NCBI GenBank assembly: GCA_949361645.1
Contig: OX442416.1
Location: 2,906,146-2,970,145 of the forward strand
DNA: 64,000 bases
Reading direction: 5' to 3'
From: Spongilla lacustris
Lineage: Eukaryota; Porifera; Demospongiae; Spongillida; Spongillidae
Part shown: piece after piece, positions 24,022-60,936 of the stretch
Layout: each line of letters starts with the position of its first letter
Numbering within the stretch: position 1 is the first letter of the stretch
Translations under genes and position numbers: made by a program
Notes under the pieces: model-generated
What the model was told of the DNA's origin: nothing
What the model saw: only the letters and a program-made list of their open reading frames with translations
Database searches by the model: none

Positions 24022-25249
24022 ATATGGAAAAAGCAACAACACACAACCATATGCATGTTATAAATATGTTAAAATTGCTCGTTATTTTTGTACCTTGAAA
24101 CTTGGTTAATTTAGCATCTATAGAGTTGTGAAGCAATACCCCTAAATTCTGGAATGTTCTCTCTATGTAAAGAATTGCGGAAAATGATAACCATTTCCTC
24201 TTCAACGACTGTGCTGTTTTCTCGTTAAGAGTCACTGAGAAGTGGCCGACTGCTCATGCAGAAGCACAAGGGTCCATCCTTCTATCAATCCATCTATCCC
24301 ATCCATCTATCCATCCATCCTAGCCAGTGATAGTTCACAGCAGCTGCGTTAAGTGGGGATGTCATTAGTAAGAGAAAAGTAGCAAAAAGTATATATTTAG
24401 TTTATAGATATCAAACTTTCCCAACTTTTAAAATAACGGCGTAAGTACAGGAGGCACGTGGATATTTCAAATCCTCTGACGTCCAAAAGGACCAAATCAT
24501 TTATATGCTGAGTTTAGTGATCTGAGCTGGCAGCGTAGGGTTATCATTAACTACGATAGTTTCTAGTGTTCATTTTTTTCTAATGATTATAATTCATTGT
24601 CGCGGACCGCTATTATCTCACTATAATGAGGACCAGAGGTAACAAAATAACAGCACAAGTATAGTAAAAATATGCGTTTAATGACTGACAAGCGGGAATT
24701 TACGTCTTATGGTGGCCAGCCACCAAAGTTACAACTGTCCCCACAACAGGTTCCCCACAACAGAGCCTCAACAGATAACCATATTCCAAGACCCAACTAT
24801 TCAGGAAAAAAGAGGGGGGGGGGGGGGGGGGGGGTGAAGAAGTAGCCTAGTACGCCGGAATGTCCGCAGGTCAGCTTGCGCACACGAATGAGAGTGAACA
24901 CAATAAGTGTCTATCAGCTCCAACACACCAAGGAGAGAGATAACAAGAGATCTCTCTAATACAAAATACACATCCTTTTATATCAATTATAAGCATGAAG
25001 AAAGACACAATGATGTCCTCATGGCAGCGCAATACAGTAACAAATGCACAATAGTGTCCACGCAGCGGCGCTGCAGAGCCGCTTCTATTGCGCTTGAATA
25101 GTTCCGTTCTCACTCATGACTGGCTTCTTCACAGGGGGGATTTTGGGACAAAATGAGAAAATATTAAATGTCAAGGTGCAGCACATGTGGTACTAATTAA
25201 AAACGCGCGCCGCATGACTGCATATTGAAATAATATGCAATTTGCGAAA
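24022..25249. other. Stretch without a supported gene
   Basis: Contains a short ATCC/TATC microsatellite (24275-24322) and a 21-nt G run (24814-24834). No coding signal seen. Confidence 0.4.
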
Positions 25250-27054
25250 TTACTCACTATTATCCTTGGTTAAGGGACAAGGTGACTTCACTTTTAGTAA
25301 TTTCTTTTTTAGAGCATGAAGAGCATAGCCTGCTGAGTATGCTATGGCATTTATCTCCTCATAGGTGAGTGGATCATGAAGATCCTCATCACTAGCTGCT
25401 GATAATGCTACGCTAAAATGTGACTCAATCAAGCCTTTGAACATGTGATGGCCTACATATTGACAACACATTGCAAAGTTAACATTTGTAAAGTTTGCAC
25501 TACGCATAAATGTTTCCCATCCATTAACATAGTGTTGCGAAGTACGAGGAGTGTAGTAACGTGACCATATCTTATGACGCGAAACTTTGAAGCCTTTTAA
25601 AGTTTTTGGTATTACTTTAGGTAAGCACTGACCTAACATAGAAGGTAGCTTATTTTCCTGTGATGTTGCATCAGTATTATTGTCCTGAATCCAGCAGCAC
25701 AAGCCAAGAGTCATTGAACGAATTGCGGCTGTTTTTCTGCCACAGTTTCATCCTCTGCAAGGGCCTTAGTGGCCCTGTATAAGGCAAGCCAATCACAGGT
25801 GGCTGCAAGAGAATATCAGCAACTCATAAATACGGACATAAATTCATATGCACATAACATACTTGTGCTTTATGCAAGACATGTTTGTACAGTTGTAGAG
25901 GACAGAGTAGAAGCTGCAAAACCAAAACCTGCACAGCTAGTGCAATGGTTTGTATAGGTGTATTCATGCGTGAGTATTAATACCTTTTTTGCCAGATGAA
26001 GCACATCTTCGCTTTGGCAATGGTTCGCACATATCTGTTGTATTGGCTTCTAACGGTCGACAGCAGTTGCCTTTGGATGAGCTCTTTCAAATTGAATTTA
26101 TCACTCACTATGCTTGAGTATTCTTTGTGAATTTCAATACATTTGGATTATAGTGTACAACCCCACGCTGCCTCTGTAGCCCAAAGAAATGCTCCAATGG
26201 ATCTTGACACAGACGCTGACTTAAAAATTAGTTAACGTCAGGAAGAGACAATACATATGGCACCAACTCCAGAAATGAAAGACCTGTACAATAGAATATT
26301 TTAAGTAAACCTGATGGCAACATCAATACTTCTTACATGTCATTTGTAACCCAGTATGTGTTTTAATACTCAGTACATGTAGCATCACTAAACCAGTACG
26401 ATTCTTCCCTGAAAACTTCCAGTCCATCAGGCACCCTAAAAAGTTGCTCTCAATCCACTAAAAAAAATTTGAATTATAAAGAACTGGTCATTAATATTAT
26501 AATTCTTAGTACTTCTAGTCAAAAATCATCAACTGATGTATAAGGCATCTGAAAAGGTTAAAGTGACTTGGCTCCGTGGCTGAAGTTATGGACATTTAGA
26601 GCATCAAAAAATTTGTCCTGATCTCCACCAGTTAGCTGAATTGCATGTGAGACAGATCCACTTAGCACCTAATGGGTACAAAGTTACACATGATACATGT
26701 ACATGTACCTAATGCTGACATATAATATTACTTACTTGTGCTGCATATCACAGGACTGTTTTATCTTCTCTTTCAAACGACAGTAGGTTTTCCTGTACTC
26801 TTTTTGAAGCTGTTTCAAACGCTCGACTACGATTGACACAGGTTGGTACCTTAAAAATATTGCACATACAATCAATGAAGTATATGATTGTGAGCAATAT
26901 GAAACTTACCTGTAGTTCACTTGGCTGGTGTGTGATATTTCTCGTATTGAGTTTCGGCTAGATCGGTTTTGCTCCATGAGTGTTGAACGATACGATGTAC
27001 AACTCATGCACCAGACAGGGTCTCATGTAGACATCAACAAGCTGCACTCGTTAT
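25250..27054 (-). pseudogene. Decayed P-element/THAP9-like transposase
   Basis: Exon-like pieces on the minus strand follow the order of this transposase family: about 27054-26910; 26849-26736, a coiled coil (VERLKQLQKEYRKTYCRLKE); 26660 to about 26566 (QDKFFDALNVHNFS); 26457 to about 26390; 26283-25984, with SQRLCQDPLEHFFGLQRQRG; and 25802-25250, with LTYEEINAIAYSAGYALHAL and a lysine-rich run. The D-P-L-E-x-F-F-G-x-Q-R-Q-R-G block and the later A-G-Y-x7-KKK block are signatures I associate with P-element/THAP9-type elements. The 26283-25984 exon has four in-frame stops, and the last exon needs a frame change. It cannot make transposase. The N-terminal DNA-binding domain was not found. Confidence 0.65.
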
Positions 27055-27735
27055 GACGAATTGTAGGGTACGGAAGGGATTCATCCATACCACCAATTTT
27101 GCCACCAAAAAATAAGGCAGCTTATTAAAATAACCACAACACAACAATAAATTTATCAACTTGCCAGATAAACCATGTAAGGAGGATGTACATGTACCCT
27201 CATGCCATCGTTGCACTAATTCTGTCTGAAATCCCATCACAAAACTTGCAATTATCCAACATCTCCAAAATACATCTTAACTTTGATACAGAATTCACCA
27301 TTGGCTCCATACAAGACAGGAGTGGACATCATTGAACCTTGTTTTGAACACTTATTGTTCAGCAGAATGCAGATGTAACAGAAACAGAAAAGGACACAGT
27401 TACATTGTGAGTGCGAAATATGTGGACTTGCACTTTGCAAAGAAGAAGTGGAGAATAAACAATATTCCAAGAAGGAAAAGGATTTAGTAAACGAAGCAGA
27501 TATTCCAAACATTCAACAGAATGAACAACACTATCAAAAATTCCTGTCAAGGGTAGTGAAACAGTACATACCAAGGGCTGTGGATCCTTAGTATAGAAGA
27601 CATGTGTATTAACACACGGAAATAAAACTTTAGTGAGCATACCAACAGTTCTAGATCCAGAAATTCAGGTAAAACAGCAACACTAAGCCCTGGGGACACA
27701 TTTACAACGATGTTCTTGCGAGGAATACGTACATA
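27055..27735. other. Stretch without a supported gene
   Basis: Only short frames. The region upstream of the transposase relic may hold its missing 5' part, but I see no C2CH (THAP) motif. Confidence 0.3.
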
Positions 27736-28561
27736 CAGTGCAATAAGAGATTTTAGGCTTTCGTGTATACAGAGAGATTAAGGAGATTTAGATGGAGAGG
27801 GGGACTGAGTTGTTTTCGATTTTATAGTGACCTCTGAGCTCTGGTTCCATCATAACAAGATTTTATGTGTGTGGGCTTTGATGTTGGCGAGTTCCTGCAT
27901 GTACCCACTAACAAACTAACAATGCCCCACCCACCCCCTCCCAATCTACATGTGCTTGCCCATGCATACATTCCCTTGTGTCAATCTTTGATGGGCATGC
28001 ATACACAAAGGGAACAATAAAGGTGAAAAGGTCCGTGGGCAAGTGCAGGTGTGTGTGTGTGCGTAGTATGGGCTTTGTTTTACTCCACATGGAAGCCAAA
28101 CTAAAGATGTCCAGGCTGGGCTGGCTTATTAAATATTCTGGGTAGGAGTCTGTCTAGTTGCACCAATTCGACCTCCAGTTGTCAATCACAGTGCAGCTAC
28201 TGGTAACAACAGAAGTAGATATAGATCTGGTGCTGCTCCAACTGCCAAGGAGAAGGATATAAATGTTACCTGGATCTTCCTTTGCATGATCTTTATATCA
28301 GCCACTGAGCTACACAAAAGCACAGGGCCCTGATGTAATGAATTACGAGCTTTTCAGGTACCTCAATTTGCCTCTGCTATGATGGGTTTTGTAGGTTATT
28401 GTTATTTTATTGACCACATTTACATATACACATTTTTTAAAAAGGATTAATAATTATATATTGTATGTAGTGTGAGTGTGTTCAAGAATTGACATGCCCA
28501 TGGATGACTGACTGTGTTTGGGCGACAGCAATGATCATTAATAACCTGGCCCTCGTGCTTT
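27736..28561. repeat. Dispersed 0.8-kb repeat, copy 2
   Basis: Same-strand copy of 23260-24021, about 4.5 kb away, with a few added segments (for example near 28200-28230). Confidence 0.85.
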
Positions 28562-29040
28562 GGTTATGCCAGCTGGCTGTCATTGAAAATGTTAATTTCA
28601 CCACACTACATGCATAATTGTCTCCTGCTATTATAGAGACATTTACCCATGAAATCCAGTGACAGAGAGAATGCCAGTCCTCACTTGGCCAATACACAAG
28701 TAATAACCAACATAAATCTATAAACTGTCAGTTCCCTTTGGCTTTACATGTATTATTGGCATTCAACCAATACAGTTATTCATGTCTAAGTGAAGCCATG
28801 CAAGCTAAGCATGAATATGTCTACGTAAACACCATGGTTGTAGATCTCACCATAGCGGGATTGGTATTGGAAATAACACTCTAAGGATTCTGGGTGGGCG
28901 TGCCCCGTAAGTAGTACATGTACAGCCATTGCATTTTCAATGGTAGGCAACTTGCATTGCTGCCTGTATTGACATGTCCTTGGTGCAATAGCGGGTCCCT
29001 ATCAGAAATTGCAACTTGAGTAAAAGTGTACGTGTATTTG

Positions 29041-29056
29041 TGTGTGTGTGTGTGTA

Positions 29057-29119
<63 letters not shown>
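29041..29119. repeat. (GT)n microsatellite
   Basis: Nearly pure GT dinucleotides. A second, interrupted GT tract follows at 29262-29352. Confidence 0.92.
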
Positions 29120-29121
<2 letters not shown>

Positions 29122-29794
29122 CAGAATTCATATTCATACTCCACAACAGAGAGGTGTTTTAAGTTGCTTAGCTAATCTGCATCATTTTCCTCATCACACA
29201 TACAATACACATGGCACGTTATATGGCGTTCATGATCAGGGAGGGCAAAAGCAATTAAGTTTGTGTGTTTGTGTGTGTACGTTGTGTGTGAAAGTGTGTT
29301 GTGTGTGTATGTTGTGTGTGTGTGTGTGTGTGAAAAGTGTGTGTTTGCTTGTGTGTTCGTTGTTCTTCAGCTGGTCTACTAACTTTCTGCCATATATATA
29401 GTGCTGAGCTGCACACACACCAAGATTGGCAACACAAATGGTTCACATGGTTGGTTCACATCAACAGCATGCAAGACCAAGGGGAATATACTAGAAAGTT
29501 TACACATTTTGCGGTGATCACTTGTATAGAGAGGAAGCTAAAACGGAAAGCGCTTCTCTATGCGAATATATAGCGAGTGAATCCCATGCTTCCTTATAGA
29601 TAGTGTGGATGACTTATACACGTGCAGCTATCATTTATCGTTTGTTAGTTTTGCTCTACATGTACTGCTTTCCCCTTTCCCAGTACCCAATTCAGTCTTC
29701 TCGTCTCATAGCTACGTGTGTCCTGTTCCTACTGTACGTTGATGGTAGTAGGGGATGTGGGGGGATGTAGAGTATTGAACTGTTAGTGTGTGAT

Positions 29795-29800
29795 CACGTG
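29795..29800. promoter_or_regulatory. CACGTG E-box, distal, upstream of V-ATPase gene
   Basis: Sequence context TGATCACGTGAGATCA, close to the TFEB/MITF CLEAR-type site (TCACGTGA core), about 660 bp before the V-ATPase start codon. Function inferred only. Confidence 0.3.
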
Positions 29801-30157
29801 AGATCACATGCAGTGATACTGGGAATTGGATGTAGACTGTAGTGATTATCTGCATAAGTTGTTTCAGTCAGTCAAATACATTACAGGGGAAATGTGGGGG
29901 AAATGTAATTTTATTATTATTATTTTTTAAAGCATAAAACGGTTCGATCTGGTTTTGCATGGGACAAAAATCACTGCAAGGTCTGTAAAGCCATACTGAA
30001 ATTCTTTTCCTCAGTGCTCGGATACTAATATCTTCGTACGCTTATCAGTATGCATGTCTTGAACCATCTACACCTCCAAATACTAATTTAGACGAGGTAT
30101 ATATCTTGCCGAAGTCCCTGATTTCAAATTCCAACGTACGGCACTTCTATAGGCCAA

Positions 30158-30163
30158 CACGTG
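30158..30163. promoter_or_regulatory. CACGTG E-box, proximal, upstream of V-ATPase gene
   Basis: CCAACACGTGGTGTC, about 293 bp before the start codon. In vertebrates and nematodes, lysosomal V-ATPase genes respond to TFEB/HLH-30 through such sites; whether that applies here is unknown. Confidence 0.3.
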
Positions 30164-30455
30164 GTGTCATTACAGGTATGATTCTATGAATTGTACATCC
30201 GTGCCCAATTTTACCGATATGGACAAATTAAATGAGCGAGTACTGCAGTAACTTGCCAGAGGGTGCATAAGTGTGCACTTTCCGAGTTTAACATATTATA
30301 TACCGGTATATACACTCACATCGGGATCACATGGTAGCCCTGGGTCTGGGTACGAGATACCAAATCTAAATTTTTTAAATAGAAACCAGATCAACCGGAC
30401 GGATCGCATCCTGCCTGCTTGTGCAGCTTGTTCTCGCCGAGAGACGGCTTGAGGG

Positions 30456-55738
<25,283 letters not shown>

Positions 55739-55807
55739 TAGAGTTTGCTACAACCTGAACATTGATAATATATACATTTTCAAGAAGTATAATTTGTACA
55801 TGCATAT

Positions 55808-55813
55808 AATAAA
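55808..55813 (+). terminator. Candidate polyadenylation signal of V-ATPase gene
   Basis: AATAAA 70 bp after the stop codon, in AT-rich sequence. Confidence 0.5.
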
Positions 55814-55921
55814 TTATATTATATATTTAACACATTACAAATACTTCATTTTTCATTTTTCAAAGCTTTGCGATGCGCAGAATTTAGGCCACAAATTGAA
55901 TTTGACAAGATTTAAAACTAT

Positions 55922-56098
55922 TCTATCTGAGAAAGTTAATGGTATACATGTATAGGATTTGAATGGAATGGTGGTGAAAAAAAAATACACAATATTCCTA
56001 TGCATGGTCATGGAATATTGTATCTCCAATCCCTTGTTCCCTTACTTTTTACACCACCATTCCCTTCAAATCCTATATATACCACTAACTTTCTCGTG
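55922..56098. mobile_element. Foldback element, copy B
   Basis: Diverged copy of 6920-7200. Shares the GAGAAAGTTA-TGGTATA and ACACCACCATT-CCTTCAAATCCTATAT arms with a shortened centre. It starts about 180 bp after the V-ATPase stop. Confidence 0.72.
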
Positions 56099-56140
56099 CA
56101 GTTTTATATCTTTTTTTTTTTTACTGCTACATGTATATAT

Positions 56141-57661
56141 CACTGCAAAAACTTTGTTATACGATAGCGTATTCTATAGCGTATATTTGAATATACACCT
56201 TAAATATACACACCAGCGTATAGAACCATATACGCAGGTGCGTATATTCAAATATAACCGATCACGCGACATTTGTGGTTGCTTAGCAAACCGTTGAATT
56301 CACTTTGTGGCTACGTTGTCGGTCACCGTATACTAAGTGCTTCATATTCCGTATATTATCCTCCTACCACTCCCACCCCTCGTTCCCGATCCAGTTTAGT
56401 CAATTTAAAATTTTAATCATTTTGCACATGTACAACAAAACAACAAACTAACAGTCCGAGGCGGCAATCTGCATATATTCGATCCAAGGCACCTGTACAG
56501 AATACGAACAATAAATTCATATCGTAAAAAAAATTATTTCACTCACCACATATCATATCCTCGTTCTGTTTATACATGATTCTATATATAAAGCAACAGA
56601 TACATTATCGGGTAAGTGATATGCTTACCTTTCTTGTCTCCTATTTGACTTAAAACAATGGAACAGTGCGGGTTAAACACTTACCATACCGTCCGGTCGG
56701 AGTCTGCAAGTTAAAAAAAAAACCTTAGCAAAACACAACAAATGAATAGGCCTATACCTTCGCGCTCCATTGTGCCTGTTGTTCTATCATTTCGGTTGTT
56801 CAACCGAACGGGAACACTTAGGACACTTGCCAACCTAGTGCAAATAGAGAAAGGTGAATTCATTCTTTAGCAACTGCAACACATAATACCGGTAACTTGT
56901 AAACTCTGGAAAGACGAACTATTGCCATTTAACAATCAAAACTCTGATCTCAGCGCGATTCTTATAGTCCTTCTGTCTGTTCATACCAAAAGCAACACGA
57001 CCATGAAATAGCCCGCCTAAAATCTACAAATCACATGCACGATTAGTTAACCACATTTCTAATTGGAGCACTTTTTATCGTACTACACAAACATTTGTAC
57101 AGGGGTCCAATAGAGGTCTACTGTGTAGGCATTCTACTGCTTCCATTGTAGCATTTACTGGGATCCGATGTGATCATGACCAAACTCAACTGGCGAGTTA
57201 GCATAGGCCATAGCCATGCACCATGGGCCCGGCCTACCGCTTACAAAATTTACCGCCGCATATACGGGTACACCAAGCAGACATAGCTAACCTTTGACGT
57301 CCAGCAGCATTAATAGAAGCAAAGTAGCACTCCTTCCCAGACTTCGATGCTTCCTACCTCACGTGGGTCCGGGTACGGGTCTGACCACTCATGAATTAAT
57401 TCTGTGGTATACTTATGTAAACAGTGGGATTTTATGGAATGAAATATACGCCTCACTACAGTATATTCAAATATACTCTTAAGAATACACTATCGTATAT
57501 TTTGAAGGTGTGCTTATATAAACGGTGACGTATTTGACACTTGCGTATTCTCAAATATACGCGGTCGTACACTTCAAATATACTACACAGGTTATATTTT
57601 GCGCATTCCTCAAATATACGCATAAATATACACTATCGTATAACAAACGTTTTGCACAGTG
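56141..57661. mobile_element. 1.52-kb non-autonomous DNA transposon with CACTG termini
   Basis: The left end, CACTGCAAAAACTTTGTTAT ACGATAG, is mirrored at the right end by the complement of CACTGTGCAAAACGTTTGTT ATACGATAG. TAT flanks both ends (56138-56140, 57662-57664) as a 3-bp target duplication. Subterminal regions on both sides are full of GCGTATATTTGA-type motifs in both orientations, as expected for transposase binding arrays. No transposase frame inside. Termini and 3-bp duplication fit the CACTA/EnSpm group. Confidence 0.72.
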
Positions 57662-57948
57662 TATAGTATACACAATGAATTCATCGGTGCATACATGTAC
57701 TTATATAATTAGAATTTAATAACCACTCGTCCGACCGACTATGGAAGGGGAAATAACCTATCGAATTACTACTTTGCTTGTCTGGATGCTGTTGCAATTG
57801 GATATCGATCGGATTAGCTATATAATTAGTCTGCTGGCCTTTACGTGGAGTTTCTGAAGTATGACCTAATTGTGTGAGCGGCCGAGGCTATATGCCTATA
57901 TACTTGTGTATATATATGTCGTATACATGTACATGTACATGTAAACAA

Positions 57949-59751
57949 ACTGTGAAGCAGCTCTCCTGGTTGATGCCAACAATGCCTTTAACCTACTCAA
58001 TCATCAGGCTGCTCTCCAAAATATTCTACATCTGTGCCCTTCCATCTCTACAATTCTCATCAATACATACAGGGAACACACTGTCAGTGATCTTTATGTT
58101 GATGGTACCACAATACTATCCCAAGAGGGAACTACTCAGGGTGATCCTCTTGCCATGCCCATGTATGCCCTTGCCATCCTCCCTCTCATCCACCATGTAA
58201 ATCATGACATTGATCTGCAGATGATGCCACAGCCACTGGCAAGATTACCAACCTTCGCTCCTGGTGGGACAAGCTTGTCTCCCTTGGTCCAGCATATGGC
58301 TACCACGTCATGCCTTGCAGCAAAGCAATCTCATCATGCTGCTGCCCTCTCTGCCTTCCATGACACCCAGATCACCATCACTGCTGAAGGAAAACCACAT
58401 CTTGGAGCTGCATTAGGCACCTTCACCTTTGTGGAACATTATGTAAAGAGAAAGGTTGAGGGTTGGGCACAGGAGCTCAACCAGCTAGCCTCAATAGCAG
58501 CTAACAATCCTCATGCAGCCTATGCTGCCTTCACTCATGGTAGATGGATATTCCTGGCCAGAGCCATTCCTAACTTCAGCCACTGGAAGACATCCGATTC
58601 AAACTGATACCAAATCTCACAGGTCGAAGTGCTCCTTCCGACACTGAGAGAGAGCTGTTTTTCCTGCCAGTCAGATTAGGTGGAATGGGTTTAAAAACCC
58701 ATCCACTTTATCCCAGTCTGAATTCCACTATTCCAGCCTCATCTCTCAGCAACTGGTAAGCAACCTCTTGTCTCACAACTATGACTACAATGAAGAGACA
58801 CTCACAGAGCAACAAAAATCGATAAAGAAAGTAGTGAAAATGAAACTTAACAGACACAATACTGCTGCTACCCAAATCAGAGCCATGCTGCCTTCCAATC
58901 TCCAGCTAGCAATGGACCTATATCAATTGAGAAAAAGGAGCATCCAGCTGGCTTACAGTGCTACCTGTAGAGGAGTATGGGTTTACCCTTCACAAGACTG
59001 CCTTCCGAGATGCACTAGCTCTTAGGTATGGCTGGTTACCTGCCAACACACCCACCAGCTGTGCCTGTGGTGCTGCCTTCTCTGTTGAGCATGCACTGTC
59101 ACATGCATGTCCAAAAGGTGGCTTTCCTTCCATCAGGCACAATGAGATCAGAGACTATACTGCCTATCTCCTGTCAGAAATCTGCCACAATGTTTCAACT
59201 GAGCCTCATCTTCAACCCATCACAGGTGAGGTTCCCACCTCTGCCTCAGCCAACTTCCAGGATGGTGCTCGACTTGATGTAGCAGCAGATGGATTCTGGG
59301 GAAGTCGTTTTGAGAGGCCATTCTTTGACGTAAAGGTTTTCAACCCCTACGCCCCCTCAAGTAGACGACCTCAACCATCTGCCTGTTACCGTACCCATGA
59401 GGCCTCAAAGAAACGAGCCTATGCATGCATGAGCGCCGGATCCTCGAAGTTGAGCATGCCTCCTTCACCCCACTCATCTTCTCTGCCACTGGAGGCTTAG
59501 GAAGGGAGGCCACAGCGGTTGACAAACGCATTGCTGCCCAGCTCTCAGCAAAGTGGGGCCACTCTTATAGTTCAACCATGGTCTGGATTCGATGCCAGCT
59601 CTCCTTCTCCCTTCGACGCTCCTCCATCATGTGCATCAGAGGAGCTCGATCAACTATAGGCCATGCCTTTAACCACTCCCTGATTACAAAGGTTGCACAG
59701 GTCTCATTTGAAAATCAACACCCACATATTCAAGATCCAAAATTAGTTTAA
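57949..59751 (+). pseudogene. Non-LTR retrotransposon (RT plus restriction-like endonuclease), broken
   Basis: RT motifs appear in order: LLVDANNAFNLLNHQAAL (motif A aspartate), EGTTQGDPLAMPMYALA (motif B) and ADDATATGKITNLRSWW (motif C, preceding aromatic residue lost). Downstream is a C-x-C...H...C finger (SCACGAAFSVEHALSHACP), then a PD-(D/E)XK-type nuclease (ARLDVAADGFWG; RPFFDVKVFNPY) and VEHASFTPLIFSATGGLG. RT followed by a C-terminal restriction-like endonuclease defines the older, site-selective non-LTR lineages. Frames change near 58215, 58610, 58950 and 59420, so the copy is dead. The 5' end (N-terminal zinc fingers) is absent, consistent with 5' truncation. Confidence 0.75.
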
Positions 59752-59779
59752 AAAATAATGTTAATAAACGTCATTATGA

Positions 59780-60211
59780 TTAGGATAGGTAACCAATTAG
59801 GAGAATAGTGCAAAATTTTATACCATGTGCTATTTTTTTCCATCTTGAATAATTTGATTGAAAATTTCCCTTTAGTCTAGGTAAGGAAAAGAAACACTTC
59901 TCTTTATTTAGGGTGAGACCAGAACGTTGGATTCTCTGAAGAACTTTATGTAGACGACTATCATGTTCTTCTTGGGTATTAATATCATCCATCATGCACA
60001 GCACTCCCTCTACCCCTAAAAGGGTTGAGAGCATCCTTTTTTGAAAATGTTCTGGGGCTGATGTGATGCGGAATGGAAGCCGATGAAAACAGAACTGCCC
60101 AAATGGTATGATGAATGTTGTGAGTAAAGCATCTCGGCACACCATTCTGTGGGTTCCTTGACAGGAGAGATCACCCCCAATTGCACCATCCTCTAACTCT
60201 CGGTATGGCAA
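59780..60211 (-). pseudogene. Second gypsy-type RT fragment
   Basis: A 143-codon frame with FHRLPFRITSAPEHFQKRM and a degenerate catalytic box, LCMMDDIN, followed by SRLHKVLQRIQRSGLTLNKE. These are gypsy RT palm motifs. The sequence upstream on the same strand (60212-60310) encodes TPRRVAIP-type linker residues in an interrupted frame. Confidence 0.8.
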
Positions 60212-60345
60212 CTCGCCTAGGTGTCATCAAAGCAAAGGGGCAAGCTCCTTCTCTGAGCCGAATTCTGTATTCTCCCTTCAACTTCCCCAGTCCCTTGAAC
60301 AGGTTAGGGTACTATTAAGGTATCTTATCCCCTGTGAGACCAGTG

Positions 60346-60819
60346 CTAGCAACTCTTATAATCAGACCCAAGGACTCTATAGCAGGGCTGCCAAGTAATG
60401 GCGTACGCCAGGGTAGCTTTAAGACACCCTCTTACCGGCAACTCCTGGTTATTAGGACCATGCAGTCGTTTTTGAGCTGGGTAAAGTGTTTTTGTCTCCC
60501 TCTGGCGGTGAAGCACACTCATTGGTATAACCGTCACATCAGCGCCTGTATCCATCTTGAAGGAGACAGGTTGTCTATTGAGTTGCAAAGTCACCAACCA
60601 AGAATCATTTCTCCCTGCCCTATGGTTAGATAGGTCATGTATATACACTACATCCAATACTTCTGAATTGTCAAAAACACATCCTTCACTCTTTGTACAT
60701 GACCTGCACACATGCAGCCTGCATGGTAATAGTTCCACTGCGGCCTGCCACCAAGTTATGTTGTACCGGATTATGCATGAACAATATCTTGAATCACACA
60801 GGTCATAACATACCTGCAC
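60346..60819 (-). pseudogene. Gypsy-type aspartic protease fragment
   Basis: A 157-codon frame with the active-site motif FKMDTGADVTVIP. Protease followed by RT on the minus strand is the normal pol order, so this and 59780-60211 are one truncated element. No LTRs found. Confidence 0.75.
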
Positions 60820-60936
60820 AACCTATACACGAACTAGCACATGTGCATACATGTCCCATGCAGTCTATTACTACAACTGAAATCATACATGTAAGCCCTA
60901 CATTGTTGCTGTACAAGCATGCACTTGTACAGGTGC

